A DNA stretch of 41,013 nt from Gnomoniopsis sp. IMI 355080 (lineage: Eukaryota; Ascomycota; Sordariomycetes; Diaporthales; Gnomoniaceae), in the NCBI GenBank assembly GCA_027946555.1, contig JAPEVC010000284.1, positions 1 through 41,013 of the forward strand, given 5' to 3'. Shown here one piece after another: positions 31,719-41,013 of this stretch. Under the pieces are notes generated by a model, which saw nothing but the letters and a program-made list of their open reading frames with translations, ran no database searches and had not been told where the DNA came from. Each line of letters starts with the position of its first letter. The first letter of the stretch is position 1. Position numbers and translations under genes: made by a program.

Positions 31719-33170
31719 CTAGGTCTTCCTGGTGAAGTACCCAATAGGACCAGGCTTGCCATTCCCATCGCCGGGGAAGAAGTGCTTGTCCTTGGCATTG
31801 TCGAACGTCGGCGCCGCGTGGCGCTCACACCACTTCCTGTCAAACCATCCAACACTGTCGAAAGCCTCGTGCAGCTTTGACGACTTGTTGACGTCAATCT
31901 TGCCCGCATTCTGCGCATGGGTCTTCTTGAAGTCCTTGACGAATGTTTTGCCTTCCGCCTCTTCCTCATCCCGCCTCTGTTTCTCATAGTGGTAGAAGTG
32001 GAGACGGTCGACAAAGATGCGGCGCTTTGTTGTCAGATAAGTAGCGGGACTGATCCGAAGATTGCGCGCGAGGTCTTGCTCTTGAGGGTGGAGCAAGGGC
32101 AGTAGTTGAAGCTCGTTCTCCTCGAATGGTCGTGGGTTGCTCACGGAAGGAATGCTCATCTTCATGGAGTTCAGAGTCTCCATAGGGGGGCAGTAGTCCG
32201 GGATGTGGTTGTAGTCGATGTCCACGGTCTGGGTCTTGCTGACCTTCGACTTCTTCTCCTCCGCTGCGGGTGAAGCTTTGACACGAGGCTTTGCGGTCTG
32301 ACGACCAGACTTTGTGACTTTGGGCGAGTTGTGAGGACCAGTGGCAGAAGCAACCACATCCTTGACGGTGATGGATGCACGATCAGGCTTCGCCTTCAAG
32401 AGCTTGTGGCTAGTGGCGCGATACTTTTTGGTAGACTTGTGATTGTTTTCCGCGTGATTGCTCTCCGCGTGGGCTGCCAGGCGGGCCCGGTCGTCGGATC
32501 TCACCTGTGCAAGCTCGGCCTGCTGGTAGGCGGCTCGCTCAGCGTCTGTCCGCAGTCGTTCGTAGGCGCCATTCCACGCAGTCACAACATAGGCAAAGTA
32601 CTCGTAGTCTCGGCGATCTGGGGTTTTGACACCACGTTTCAGAGGGTTCTTCCTCCTGGCGTTCATGTGTCTGGTGATATCAATTGCCTCGACACTGGAC
32701 GGGCGACGATGGCTGAACAGAGGCTGGACGGGGCTGGTGAGTTCCTCAGGATACAGAATTGGGTCCTTGACATTGCTGCCGGCCGTTGTCGTCTGGACCT
32801 GGTTGCTGGGTTTCTTCAATGGGGAGATGGGAGGGGAAGGAGGCTGCTGGGCCAGGTTGCCATGTGGTTTCTTCATGGAAGGCAACGTTGAGACTGTGTG
32901 GATAGTTGCCTGTTGACCTTGGTCGAAGCTTTCGTAAGGAGTCTGCTCTGGAGGAGAGATCAAGAGAGAGGCCACGGGGACTTTGTTGGCAGGAGAGGCC
33001 GCAGGAGCCTCGTTGATTGTGGACTGCATGTGTGTTGTTGATACTTGGGTATTCTTAACTGTAGATTGACGAGGGGAGACTGGTGTGTCCATTGTGTGGT
33101 CAATCGCCTGAGAGCTTCCGTAAAAAGTCCAAGGACGAGTTATTTGATATGAGTTAAGAGAAGACTCCAT
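31719..33170 (-). CDS. FUN19: SWIRM-domain protein, FUN19-like
   Basis: Nuclear, chromatin-associated type protein of 483 aa, encoded without introns. The C-terminal domain at about residues 350-443 (LLPLLHPQEQDLARNLRI, YLTTKRRIFVDRL, then KIDVNKSSKLHEAFDSVGWF) matches the SWIRM helical fold, which binds DNA or nucleosomes in chromatin proteins. The arrangement fits the yeast FUN19/fungal SWIRM family: a long disordered N-terminus with a conserved part (QPPSPPISPLKKP, DPILYPEELTSPVQPLF, then RRDYEYFAYVVTAWN), a Lys-rich linker, and the SWIRM at the end. The frame starts at ATG 33170, which I accept as the start. The role of this family in fungi is poorly known; its yeast members have been linked to stress and silencing. 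The gene borders a very long gene-free stretch on its 5' side. Confidence 0.85.
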   Translation of the reverse strand: MESSLNSYQITRPWTFYGSSQAIDHTMDTPVSPRQSTVKNTQVSTTHMQSTINEAPAASPANKVPVASLLISPPEQTPYESFDQGQQATIHTVSTLPSMKKPHGNLAQQPPSPPISPLKKPSNQVQTTTAGSNVKDPILYPEELTSPVQPLFSHRRPSSVEAIDITRHMNARRKNPLKRGVKTPDRRDYEYFAYVVTAWNGAYERLRTDAERAAYQQAELAQVRSDDRARLAAHAESNHAENNHKSTKKYRATSHKLLKAKPDRASITVKDVVASATGPHNSPKVTKSGRQTAKPRVKASPAAEEKKSKVSKTQTVDIDYNHIPDYCPPMETLNSMKMSIPSVSNPRPFEENELQLLPLLHPQEQDLARNLRISPATYLTTKRRIFVDRLHFYHYEKQRRDEEEAEGKTFVKDFKKTHAQNAGKIDVNKSSKLHEAFDSVGWFDRKWCERHAAPTFDNAKDKHFFPGDGNGKPGPIGYFTRKT

Positions 33171-36100
33171 GATGAAGTCTGTGGGACTTTGCGACCGGAG
33201 TGTGGCGATGTAGGTTGACTTATGACTGTTGCGATATAGCCTGACGTGGTTGGGTGGCGAGGGGCAACACCAAGCTGACTACCGGGCGCAATTGAAATGG
33301 TGCACCGCAGCACCTGTGTGGGGATGCCGGAGCTTGACGGAGACAAAGACGTCGCAGAGGCGATTGAACGCCGTCAAATATGATATAAGTCTTTTGTCCA
33401 CGAGTAAGTCGTCAATGTCACAATAGGAACGGGAGTTCAGTCACTTGTGATTCTCGGCGCTCCAAGATAATATGGAGAGACTGCACACACCACAATTGAC
33501 AGTATGGGGTACACAATTGGGTTTCAATAGCAGGATGTGAGAGCGTCTGCAAGTAGGTATGTTCGTGAGCAAATAGAATAAATGCAGACGAAGGAAGTGA
33601 GGTTGCGAATTGAATAAGTAGAATAAAGTAAGAGGGAGAACAGGAGAGAAGGAAGGCTCGGGCAGAGGTTGCGAGAGCAGGGGTCGAAAAGCAATAAGTA
33701 TTCGGAGCAAACGTGGCAAAGCACGAGGAGCGAGAAAGGTGCCCCTAGCGACCGCAGAATTGGTCAGCTGGGCTAGAATGTACGAAAGATGAGTGGAAAA
33801 GGCGTATGAGAAAAAAGAAGAGAGGAAACAAGAAACGAAAAAGCTGGCCGAGAGAGGATGGGAAAGATCAATGTAAGCCTTGAGGGTGGGAAAGTCGAGG
33901 CCCGACTACACTTCGCACTCTAAATGTGCAGCGTAGGCCAGCACCTGCTAGCTCAAGTATCGCTCCAGTAAGGATGATCCGGCCTAAGGTAGCGGTACAT
34001 GTGATACCCTGCTTTCGCTGCGATTGGCGCAGTTTTGAAAGTCTCTGTACCCAGGTCAGAGACGTCAATGGTCAGGCGTGACATTTGAACTCATGCGAAA
34101 CGGTCGGGTGCTGGGGAGTGTGCTAAACACACCCCTCCTCATCAGCAGCGCCCTTCGAGCACCCCCCCATGTACCGCTGCACCAACGATTGAATGTGTCA
34201 GAGGGCCAAATTCAGAGTCATCTGTGCCCAACATCTGCCCTCCATCCTGGGCCGACCTTGCTGCCAACTCGCTTTTGCCTTTTCATATGGAATTGCGAGC
34301 CACTTGTCCACTCCCGGAGAGAGAGCAACCTGAAATGTGGTAGTCGACGCGATTCTTCGCGCGGTGCAGGATTCATGGCGATAACAAGTGCGGGTGGCAG
34401 CGCGACACCAGGGACCGCCATGGGATGTGCCATTAGTAGAGAGCAGCCCTATGATAAGATGCTAGGAAAGCACCGGGGCAGACCTGTTTCTGGGTGCTTG
34501 CACTGGACGAGTGAAAGCGCGCCGTGTCGTTGACTCGTCCCCGTCTTACCGCGAACGACGTGCCACGCTGCGGCCCGCCAATGGCCAGGCTGCAGTACCT
34601 GGCCCCTACGAAGAAGCTTTGCGTGAAACAGCTTGAGCTTGTGATGGAATCCTGGGGTCTGTCTGCAATGCACCCTGCACACATGGCTGCGGATGCTTTG
34701 TACTCTGTCTTGTGAGTAGATACATATTTTGGCATTTCGACGGCGCCGTAGTCAATAAAAGAGTAGTGCCAAGGCGGTGGGTTGCTTGAGAGTCAGCTAT
34801 GCTGCATTCCGTTTAACTCAGCGGCAAGGACCGTCGACGGGATTTTCGCTAGTAATCAATCGTGTTAGACTGGGCGATTCAAGTCAACGATTCTGTCGTA
34901 GGAGGCTGAAGTGCGTCCAATAGCAACTAAATTGGCCGTGGCTTGTGATGTGAGTAGGCAGAATTGCCGTTTGTCATACAATATGCTCAAAGTGGGGAAT
35001 TGGGCGTTGAATCGGCCTGATGTTGCGAAATGTACATGTCACAACTGAGTTGTCACTCTGCCTGCACCTGAAGAAAGGGAGGAAGCCTGAGTGTTAGGCA
35101 AATGAGATAGTGCCGCTGGACACGCGTTGGTGTTGAGGCCATTGGTATTTGAATAATAGGCACTCGTGCTCGGCGAATTGAGACATCGGATCATTCTCAA
35201 TTGAAAGATATGCACTGTTCCAGGACCAGCATCCACATGGTCCGGTGGCTTTGATTATTGACGGCGTCCTTTCGCGAGCCGGGAGGTGGCACGATGTACG
35301 GCGGGAAAGCCGGGCATTAGGCGCTCCTGTGCCCGGATCAAAATAGCTCTTTCTAATGCACCAATTGGTATTGTTCTCAGCCTCCTATAGCGAGACAGGG
35401 CGACGCGAAAAACCCCCAGGTCCCAAGCTGACAAGAGAGCGGGCAGCACGTGGACGTGCATGTTGTGCCGTGCACTGCCATACAATGGGAGCCTGTTGGA
35501 GGGCAAGCGCTGAGCCGCTTGTCATCCATAGCCGGGCGGTGACGCACTACTTTGAGAGGTACGGCCCTGCCAATTACTGCCAGGCGAAGCCATCGAGAGG
35601 CGCCGAGGAGATGGACCCACTCTTGCTGGGAGTCAATGATTTGTGAGCCGAGAATTAACACACGTAGATGGGCTCAATTGGCACCAGATGGGCTTGGAAA
35701 ATGTGCTTTGACGCAAGACCGTCCGAGTCAATTGGTAATTGGCATCTCTTCTCCAATGTCCAATTTCCAATGCATGGCCGCATTAATGTTGTTGTGAGCT
35801 GGCGTCGGAACAGCCTTTGATTGTTGTTTTATGCTAGAGCGGCGGCAGCCTATGCAAAGCAGCATTATACGATGCGACGACGGGATCCATTGAGTTTCAC
35901 TATTGGGATTGTGTTTTTGTTTTTCTTTTTCAAGGGGGTTTCGTCTTGCTCACCTTGGATCCCCCAGAAAGAGTCTGGACTCTAGGTCTGACCCAACAGA
36001 AAACAGGCTTCCCAAGTGTTCCGGACTGGGTGAGCTTCGCATCGACATGCCCCGCCTACAAGCAAAAAGCCCGGTGTGCTCAGGTACTGCCGTGAACAAC

Positions 36101-36785
36101 GCATCTGTCGGGGCCCTAGAGCCATTGGCCAATCAGTCTAGCGCTGACCCGGTGGGATGAGAGGCTTACCGCGGCTTCCCATTGACGAATTGCCGGGGCA
36201 CAAGTCGAGTGAGTCATCGTGAGAGAGTTAAACAGAAGTCGATGGAAGACGGGGCGAATTTGGTGAAGGTGGATTGAAAAGGCTGGGATTGTACGACTGA
36301 CAGCGGGAGGCAGCAATGGAACAATACGCAGTAACCCCGGGGGCTACCCCTGCCGTTTGGCAGCCCCTAGTAGGCTCTCGATAGCCCGGCTTCAGCGAGC
36401 GTCAGCGAGCGGCCCTTCTGTAGATAGATTGTAGGTACCCACCTAGTAAACTCCGGCACAAAGTCCGCCTGTCATCAGGCTGCCACCCTTGAGGGGTGTC
36501 TTTAGTGAAGAGTAGGTGTGTCCGCATCTCCACCTCGCAGGGAGAATTGAACATCACAAATCGCACCGGTTTCTCTCGCTTTCCATCTGGACTTTGATCC
36601 TGACGTGCACAAAGCAAAGTATCCCACACCTGATGGCCCACTGGGGCAGATACTCGAAGCGTCAGCACTCGGATGAATCCAATTCTCCTTGTTGATGATG
36701 TATTGGATTTCGTCCACCCAGGCTCAATCGGGGCATTTCACAGGCCAGTAACACATGGACTTGACACCACTACTGATGCGCGAAA

Positions 36786-36860
36786 TACCTACCTAATTAC
36801 CGGGCACCTTACCGGCTCTACCTAGGTATATGCTAAGAGGTACCTACGCTACGAGGTATC
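36786..36860. repeat. cluster of TACCTA / CCTAGGTA motifs
   Basis: Within 75 bp there are ACCTACCTAATTACC, CTACCTAGGTATA, GAGGTACCTACG and GAGGTATC. They are short units of the same type seen at 13432, 25946, 29931, 36431, 39253, 39701 and 40443. Confidence 0.55.
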
Positions 36861-37244
36861 TTCACTGACCTGCCGTGCGAAATTCTGCCACCTTATCAAT
36901 TCAAGTCATAAAATCAGCCTCGGAGGGTGTTGGGCTCGTCATAGTGCGCACTGGGCAAAGTCAATGGCTACCCTGCGTTGCCCACGAGTTGTCGAGACCC
37001 TCGTCACTTCCGTGGCCCACATTGAGTATCATTTCAACTTTCCGCCCTTTGCGCGGTAGGGGTAAAAGAGACACAATTGATACCACAATCTTTGCATTGA
37101 GCTAATACAAGTGTGTCATTTGATGATTCATAGCGGTTCGAGTTGCACTCTAGGCTGCTCTTCTCAACAGCATATCTGGCCATTTGGACGCGCAATCCAA
37201 TCATCTGCCTAAGGACAAACGTAGGCAGGTAGGCTTCCGGTTCT

Positions 37245-37255
37245 CCCCCCCCCCC
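37245..37255. repeat. poly-C tract (C11)
   Basis: Eleven consecutive C in gene-free DNA. Confidence 0.85.
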
Positions 37256-38433
37256 AAGAGAATGTGTTTCTACATGGAGACCGACACATGCATGCCCAGG
37301 CAATTGGCGAGTCTGCTGAATGAATTGGATGTGCTGAAATGACCCAATCAGGCTCGCAATGTCGTACAGAGTCACACACACACGGAGCATAGCCTGCTTC
37401 ACTGATCAAGCACGGCCGGCACGTTGCCGAATATGGTGGCGGAATACGGAATAGCCACCACCCAACTCACTCTTACTATAGCATTATTTACTTACACCCC
37501 ACGCTTTGCCCAAGGTTGACCTTGATTCATGATGGACAGAACACACCAATCTCGCCCGTTTATGTCTGCAACCACATCCGCTCGACCCAATGACAGCGCT
37601 GTTTGCGCTAAGGTGAAAATAAGAATGGGAAGAAAGGGCAACAAGGGGAACAGATAATCTGGCTGGCTGTCTCGCCCGAACTATTACATGTCGCCACCCA
37701 TTCTCTATCGCGACATTACCGCGACCACATGACCGCGTCTCGCCCGCGCTAGGCAGTCCCCATGATTGCCCCCCCATGAGACCTCTCTAGTCGGCGACGA
37801 GGGCCCCCCAAGATGAATGGGCCTTGGACGGCTGCCCGTTGCGAAATAGTGCCTTCGCCATTACGGAATCAGTCCTTATCTGATGTGGCGCTCACATTGA
37901 AACTCTCCTACACAGTATCTGGACCCTCTCTTTCCTTTTGATAGCACAGCCATTGCAACCCACAGCATAGTAACAAGGCTCTCTCGTGATGAAGTCCCCA
38001 TCTGAGACAAGCATCCACAACCGGCAAGTCACCAGACTACCTTCCTACAGCACCCCGCCATGTTCGTTATCGGTTTTCGAGGGGGTGGTTGCCGCTTGAT
38101 GGAGGGTCCAACCCACCCAACCACCCCATCACATGCTCCATTGTCGCCTTTGGAGTATATTAAATGTTTCTCCCAATTCAAGATTGCAATTGAATTCATT
38201 TGATTCATTTGCCCGCGATAGCCCCCTCGAGACATTGCGTCAGGAGGACGGGCGGGCGGTCTGTCACCAGGTCCCTCTTCTCTCTCTCTCTTATCTTATC
38301 ACCCCTCCTTTGGAGTGAGGTCGAATTGGGTGGGTGGATGGGAAAGGTGTAGGGGTTTGAATGTCTGGAATTGCCCCTCCTGTCAAACGCCCAGGCCGCT
38401 CTGCGAGCCGGAAGTGGGATGCGGGTTTGCTAA

Positions 38434-38444
38434 GGGGGGGGGGG
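38434..38444. repeat. poly-G tract (G11)
   Basis: Eleven consecutive G in gene-free DNA. Confidence 0.85.
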
Positions 38445-38830
38445 TTGTCTAATCAATCTGCAGGGAAGGCTGATCGTCCCGAGACAGCCGACTAAATACC
38501 ACCAGGTAAATGCCCTAGCGACATGCCGTAGACCAGGACTGGACCATGAATAACCGCTCAGACATTTTGACGGCCAACATGTGAGTGACTGTAAACAGGC
38601 ACCATAAGGATTTATCGCGCAATTGATAGCATTCATCCCAGCTTTCGAAAAGGTCGCAGGCCCGTCTCGACCCCACGCAACCAACATGAATTGACAGGGC
38701 GCAGATCACATTCTAGCCGCTGGGCTATTTTCGACCGAGAGCATATCATTCGCGATGCCCCATCAGGCCCCAAAACAGCATCATTGCTGTGCCGTGTTGC
38801 ATCCTTCGCCCAATCCTGCTTGCCTTGCTT

Positions 38831-38862
38831 TGCCTGCCCTGCCCTGCCCTGCCCTACCCTGC
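38831..38862. repeat. CTGCC/CCCTG microsatellite
   Basis: Five-base units TGCCC repeat about six times, with one CTACC variant. They are flanked by related TGCCTTGCTT units. Confidence 0.8.
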
Positions 38863-39350
38863 ATTTGCCCTGCCTTGCTCGGCATGGTAGGATAGGATAT
38901 GACTCTAGGACATACACACAGGGAACCCCCCCGACTAGACAGACCCCTGGAACCTCATCTTGCTGGAGAAACCCTTGGGTTGCTGGGCCGAATCGAGCGT
39001 GCTGCAGGGTACGTGCAGAGGCCCACGCGGGCGTCATTATATGCACGCACTTTATCCCCAACAGAGCAAAGGGCCTTTGCGTTCGAGAGGCAGTTTGAAA
39101 GTGCACACTTTCTCCCGACGGGTTCGATAGTACTTGCCTTTTATTTTCTTTTTCAATCCGGTCAGGCACCAGCACTTTTGTCTTGTGCCTCTCTACAAAC
39201 AAACTGCCAGTGGGCGATTGATTGAATCAACGCCGCCAGTTGGTCAATGCCACACCTAGGTACCTCTCAGGGCCCATGTTAAGCTCTGTGGCTGCCAGAC
39301 AGAGATCCGCAATGCTCTGGACTCCCCGTGGATCCTTTCCTGGAGGGTCT

Positions 39351-39363
39351 CCCCCCCCCCCCC
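39351..39363. repeat. poly-C tract (C13)
   Basis: Thirteen consecutive C, the longest homopolymer in the window. Confidence 0.85.
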
Positions 39364-39452
39364 GCGGCCTCTGACATGTGCTCCCCCCTGCCTGCCATGT
39401 TTCGGCTGGCTCGGTCATCATCTACAAAGGTGTCACTCTTTCTTCAGCCCCT

Positions 39453-39473
39453 CATCATCATCATCATCACCAT
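39453..39473. repeat. CAT microsatellite
   Basis: About six to seven CAT units in a row, ending in CACCATTATCA. Confidence 0.8.
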
Positions 39474-40442
39474 TATCAATCACAACTAGATTTGACGATT
39501 GAGTGATTACATTCATACGGAAGAATTCTGAGTTTGCCCAGTTGTCAAACATGAAATCACTGCACCTAGCTCAGCCAATATGCAAGATATCGTCCCAGGC
39601 GAGGACCCAGCTTCAGATCTATAAACCTTCAGCTGGTCAGGAATAGAAGCAGGAGGGTAACATGGCCTCACTTGCCCCAACGTACTGTACCCGGGCTGCC
39701 AGGTAGGTAGGTACATACTTTGTGTTGCGTTCGCAACTGAATCATCAACCTAGTTAGTTGCATATCAGGCTACGTTCTCTCGAATGTGTCTTTGCGGCAC
39801 AATCAAGAAAAAAGACTTTGCATAAAAATAATTGTGCTCTTTCTTTCTCGTGCCTTCCATGTTCATTGGGTCGTTTCATAAGGAAGGAAAGCCCACGCTC
39901 TCCCCCGCCCGGGGGCCAATACCAACATCCTTACACCCATGCGGAAGAGAGCTATGACCTTTGGGATCGATTCAGGTACCGGGCATGACGGGATGGGACG
40001 GTGCAGGAACCCGGTGAACTCTACCACGCCAAATTGCCGTCATCGATTCGTCCAAACATCACTCCGACGGGATACTTTTCCATGATTCAGTACCTGGAAG
40101 AAGCGGGAAAATTCTACATGGCAAATTGTCTTGTCCTTTGTCTTTTTCCTGGTCGGAGGGGGGTTTTATTTTTCTCTCCTCAAGCTATTACTCCTGCGAG
40201 GAGCCAAGGCACTGCCGCGAATATCTCAAGCTTTTCTCCCCCCTTCCACCAACATCCCCCCCTCCCTCAAACTGGAACTGTGGCGAAACTTAGCACCAAG
40301 GCTGTAGGCAGGTAAACCAAGTATTTGTCTCATGGCTTACAAATGAAAGTTTTTGTCAAATTGGAAGCTGTTCCGGGGCGAGGGCAAGGAAAAACTTAGA
40401 TCAATGGCTTTATTCATATCCCTCAGAGTCAATTCGTCTTTT

Positions 40443-40493
40443 ACTAGGTAGGTACCTAGTAGGTAAGGAGGTACCTGGGTACCTACCTAGGTT
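40443..40493. repeat. densest CTAGGTAGGTACC palindromic cluster
   Basis: Fifty bases made almost only of ACTAGGTAGGTACCTAGT, AGGTAAGGAGGTACC and GGGTACCTACCTAGGTT. They form overlapping palindromes with GGTACC and CCTAGG cores. The motif matches many shorter copies elsewhere in the window, including one inside an intron (6682-6695). Confidence 0.7.
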
Positions 40494-41013
40494 ATACTCG
40501 CGGCCTCCTGGCTCTCCGACAAACTCGAGCTCGACGTTTCTTGTGAAATGAAGTGATTGATGAGGAATTTCGAAACCTGTCTTTCTTAGTTTTTCTTCCC
40601 CCAAAAGTGGTTTGATGTTAGCTTTGGCCCGTCCCTCTGCTGTCGAAATTAGTAGGTGGGGCGGCGTCGCGTGAATGTGCTTGTTTTGGTCTTCATCAGA
40701 CTTTCCTCCTCCTTCAAAGGTTCCAGCTGGGTATGTCCCTCTATACCGCCTGTCCATCACTATTCTCTTTCCAATGCCACCTTCAAGCCTTCCTCTCTCT
40801 CCCCTTCCTGCCTTCCCAGCGCACTGTAACAAACACATGTTGCTCTTATGGCTGCAATCACACCCCGACCGCGTCATAACGTTTCGGCTGGTATGAACGA
40901 AAGCCAAGAAGAAGAAGATGAGAAAAAACATGGCAAACCATCTACGAAACCCTGCCAACTCAATCGCAAAATGTTTATATAATTTCGGGGGGAAGATGGC
41001 GGGAGGGGTGGGG

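Larger units (their letters stand above)
33171..41013. other. long gene-free region (7.8 kb)
   Basis: I find no gene I can defend over the last 7.8 kb. Open frames are short or run through simple repeats, and none shows a domain or coherent introns. The stretch holds homopolymers (C11 at 37245-37255, G11 at 38434-38444, C13 at 39351-39363), a CTGCC microsatellite, a CAT microsatellite and several CCTAGG/GGTACC clusters. The right end is pyrimidine-rich (about 40770-40810), as in fungal promoters. It may be the extended 5' region of FUN19 or of a gene beyond the window. Confidence 0.5.

Noticed and set aside
34078..34533. 151-codon + strand frame in the gene-free region
   Set aside because: No domain, no supporting splice sites, and competing frames of similar length on the other strand.
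38633..39202. 189-codon - strand frame
   Set aside because: Its middle is the translated CTGCC microsatellite and there is no recognisable protein feature on either side.
40410..40958. 182-codon - strand frame with a hydrophobic, signal-peptide-like start
   Set aside because: The frame runs through the CTAGGTACC repeat cluster and a polypurine/polypyrimidine tract, which explains both its openness and its hydrophobic start; it has no domain.

Overview
The window is a stretch of chromosome from a filamentous ascomycete (Pezizomycotina, most likely a Sordariomycete). The genes have short spliceosomal introns, mostly 50-95 nt, with GTAAGN-type donors, CTAAC/CTGAC-type branch points and CAG/TAG acceptors. 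The content is typically fungal: a class II hydrophobin domain (known only from Ascomycota), a NACHT-ankyrin NLR, a T1-type secreted ribonuclease, an acid trehalase, an OPT transporter and a FUN19-like SWIRM protein. I see no rRNA, tRNA, CRISPR array or intact transposon.

Layout. 1-2392 holds no gene I can support. 2393-4126 (+) is an MFS/UNC93-like transporter with two introns. 4258-9469 (-) is a large NLR with a helical N-terminus, NACHT and ankyrin repeats; its frame is interrupted at three places, so it is either a gene with poorly marked introns or a decaying one. 11218-13020 (+) is a secreted GH43 glycosidase. 13784-14367 (-) is a small secreted RNase T1-like protein. 15687-16716 (+) is a DUF3632-like protein. 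17712-20899 (+) is a secreted acid trehalase with a possible GPI tail. 21306-22493 (+) is a short-chain dehydrogenase with a mitochondrial-type leader. 23382-25209 (+) is a class II hydrophobin fused to a long proline-rich and acidic/Cys tail. 26688-29636 (+) is an oligopeptide transporter. 31719-33170 (-) is a FUN19-like SWIRM protein. From 33.2 kb to the right edge (7.8 kb) I can defend no gene, only homopolymers, microsatellites and a recurrent CCTAGG/GGTACC-type short motif.

Together the segment looks like an accessory, secretion-rich neighbourhood (glycosidase, RNase, trehalase, hydrophobin precursor) with nutrient transporters (MFS, OPT) and a self/non-self recognition type NLR. No co-regulated biosynthetic cluster is evident.

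The most unusual item is the hydrophobin gene. A canonical eight-cysteine class II hydrophobin is followed at once by a dibasic Lys-Arg site, then about 340 residues of proline-rich repeats and a seven-cysteine, acidic, His-ended tail. All of this is spread over exons joined only by phase-0 introns.
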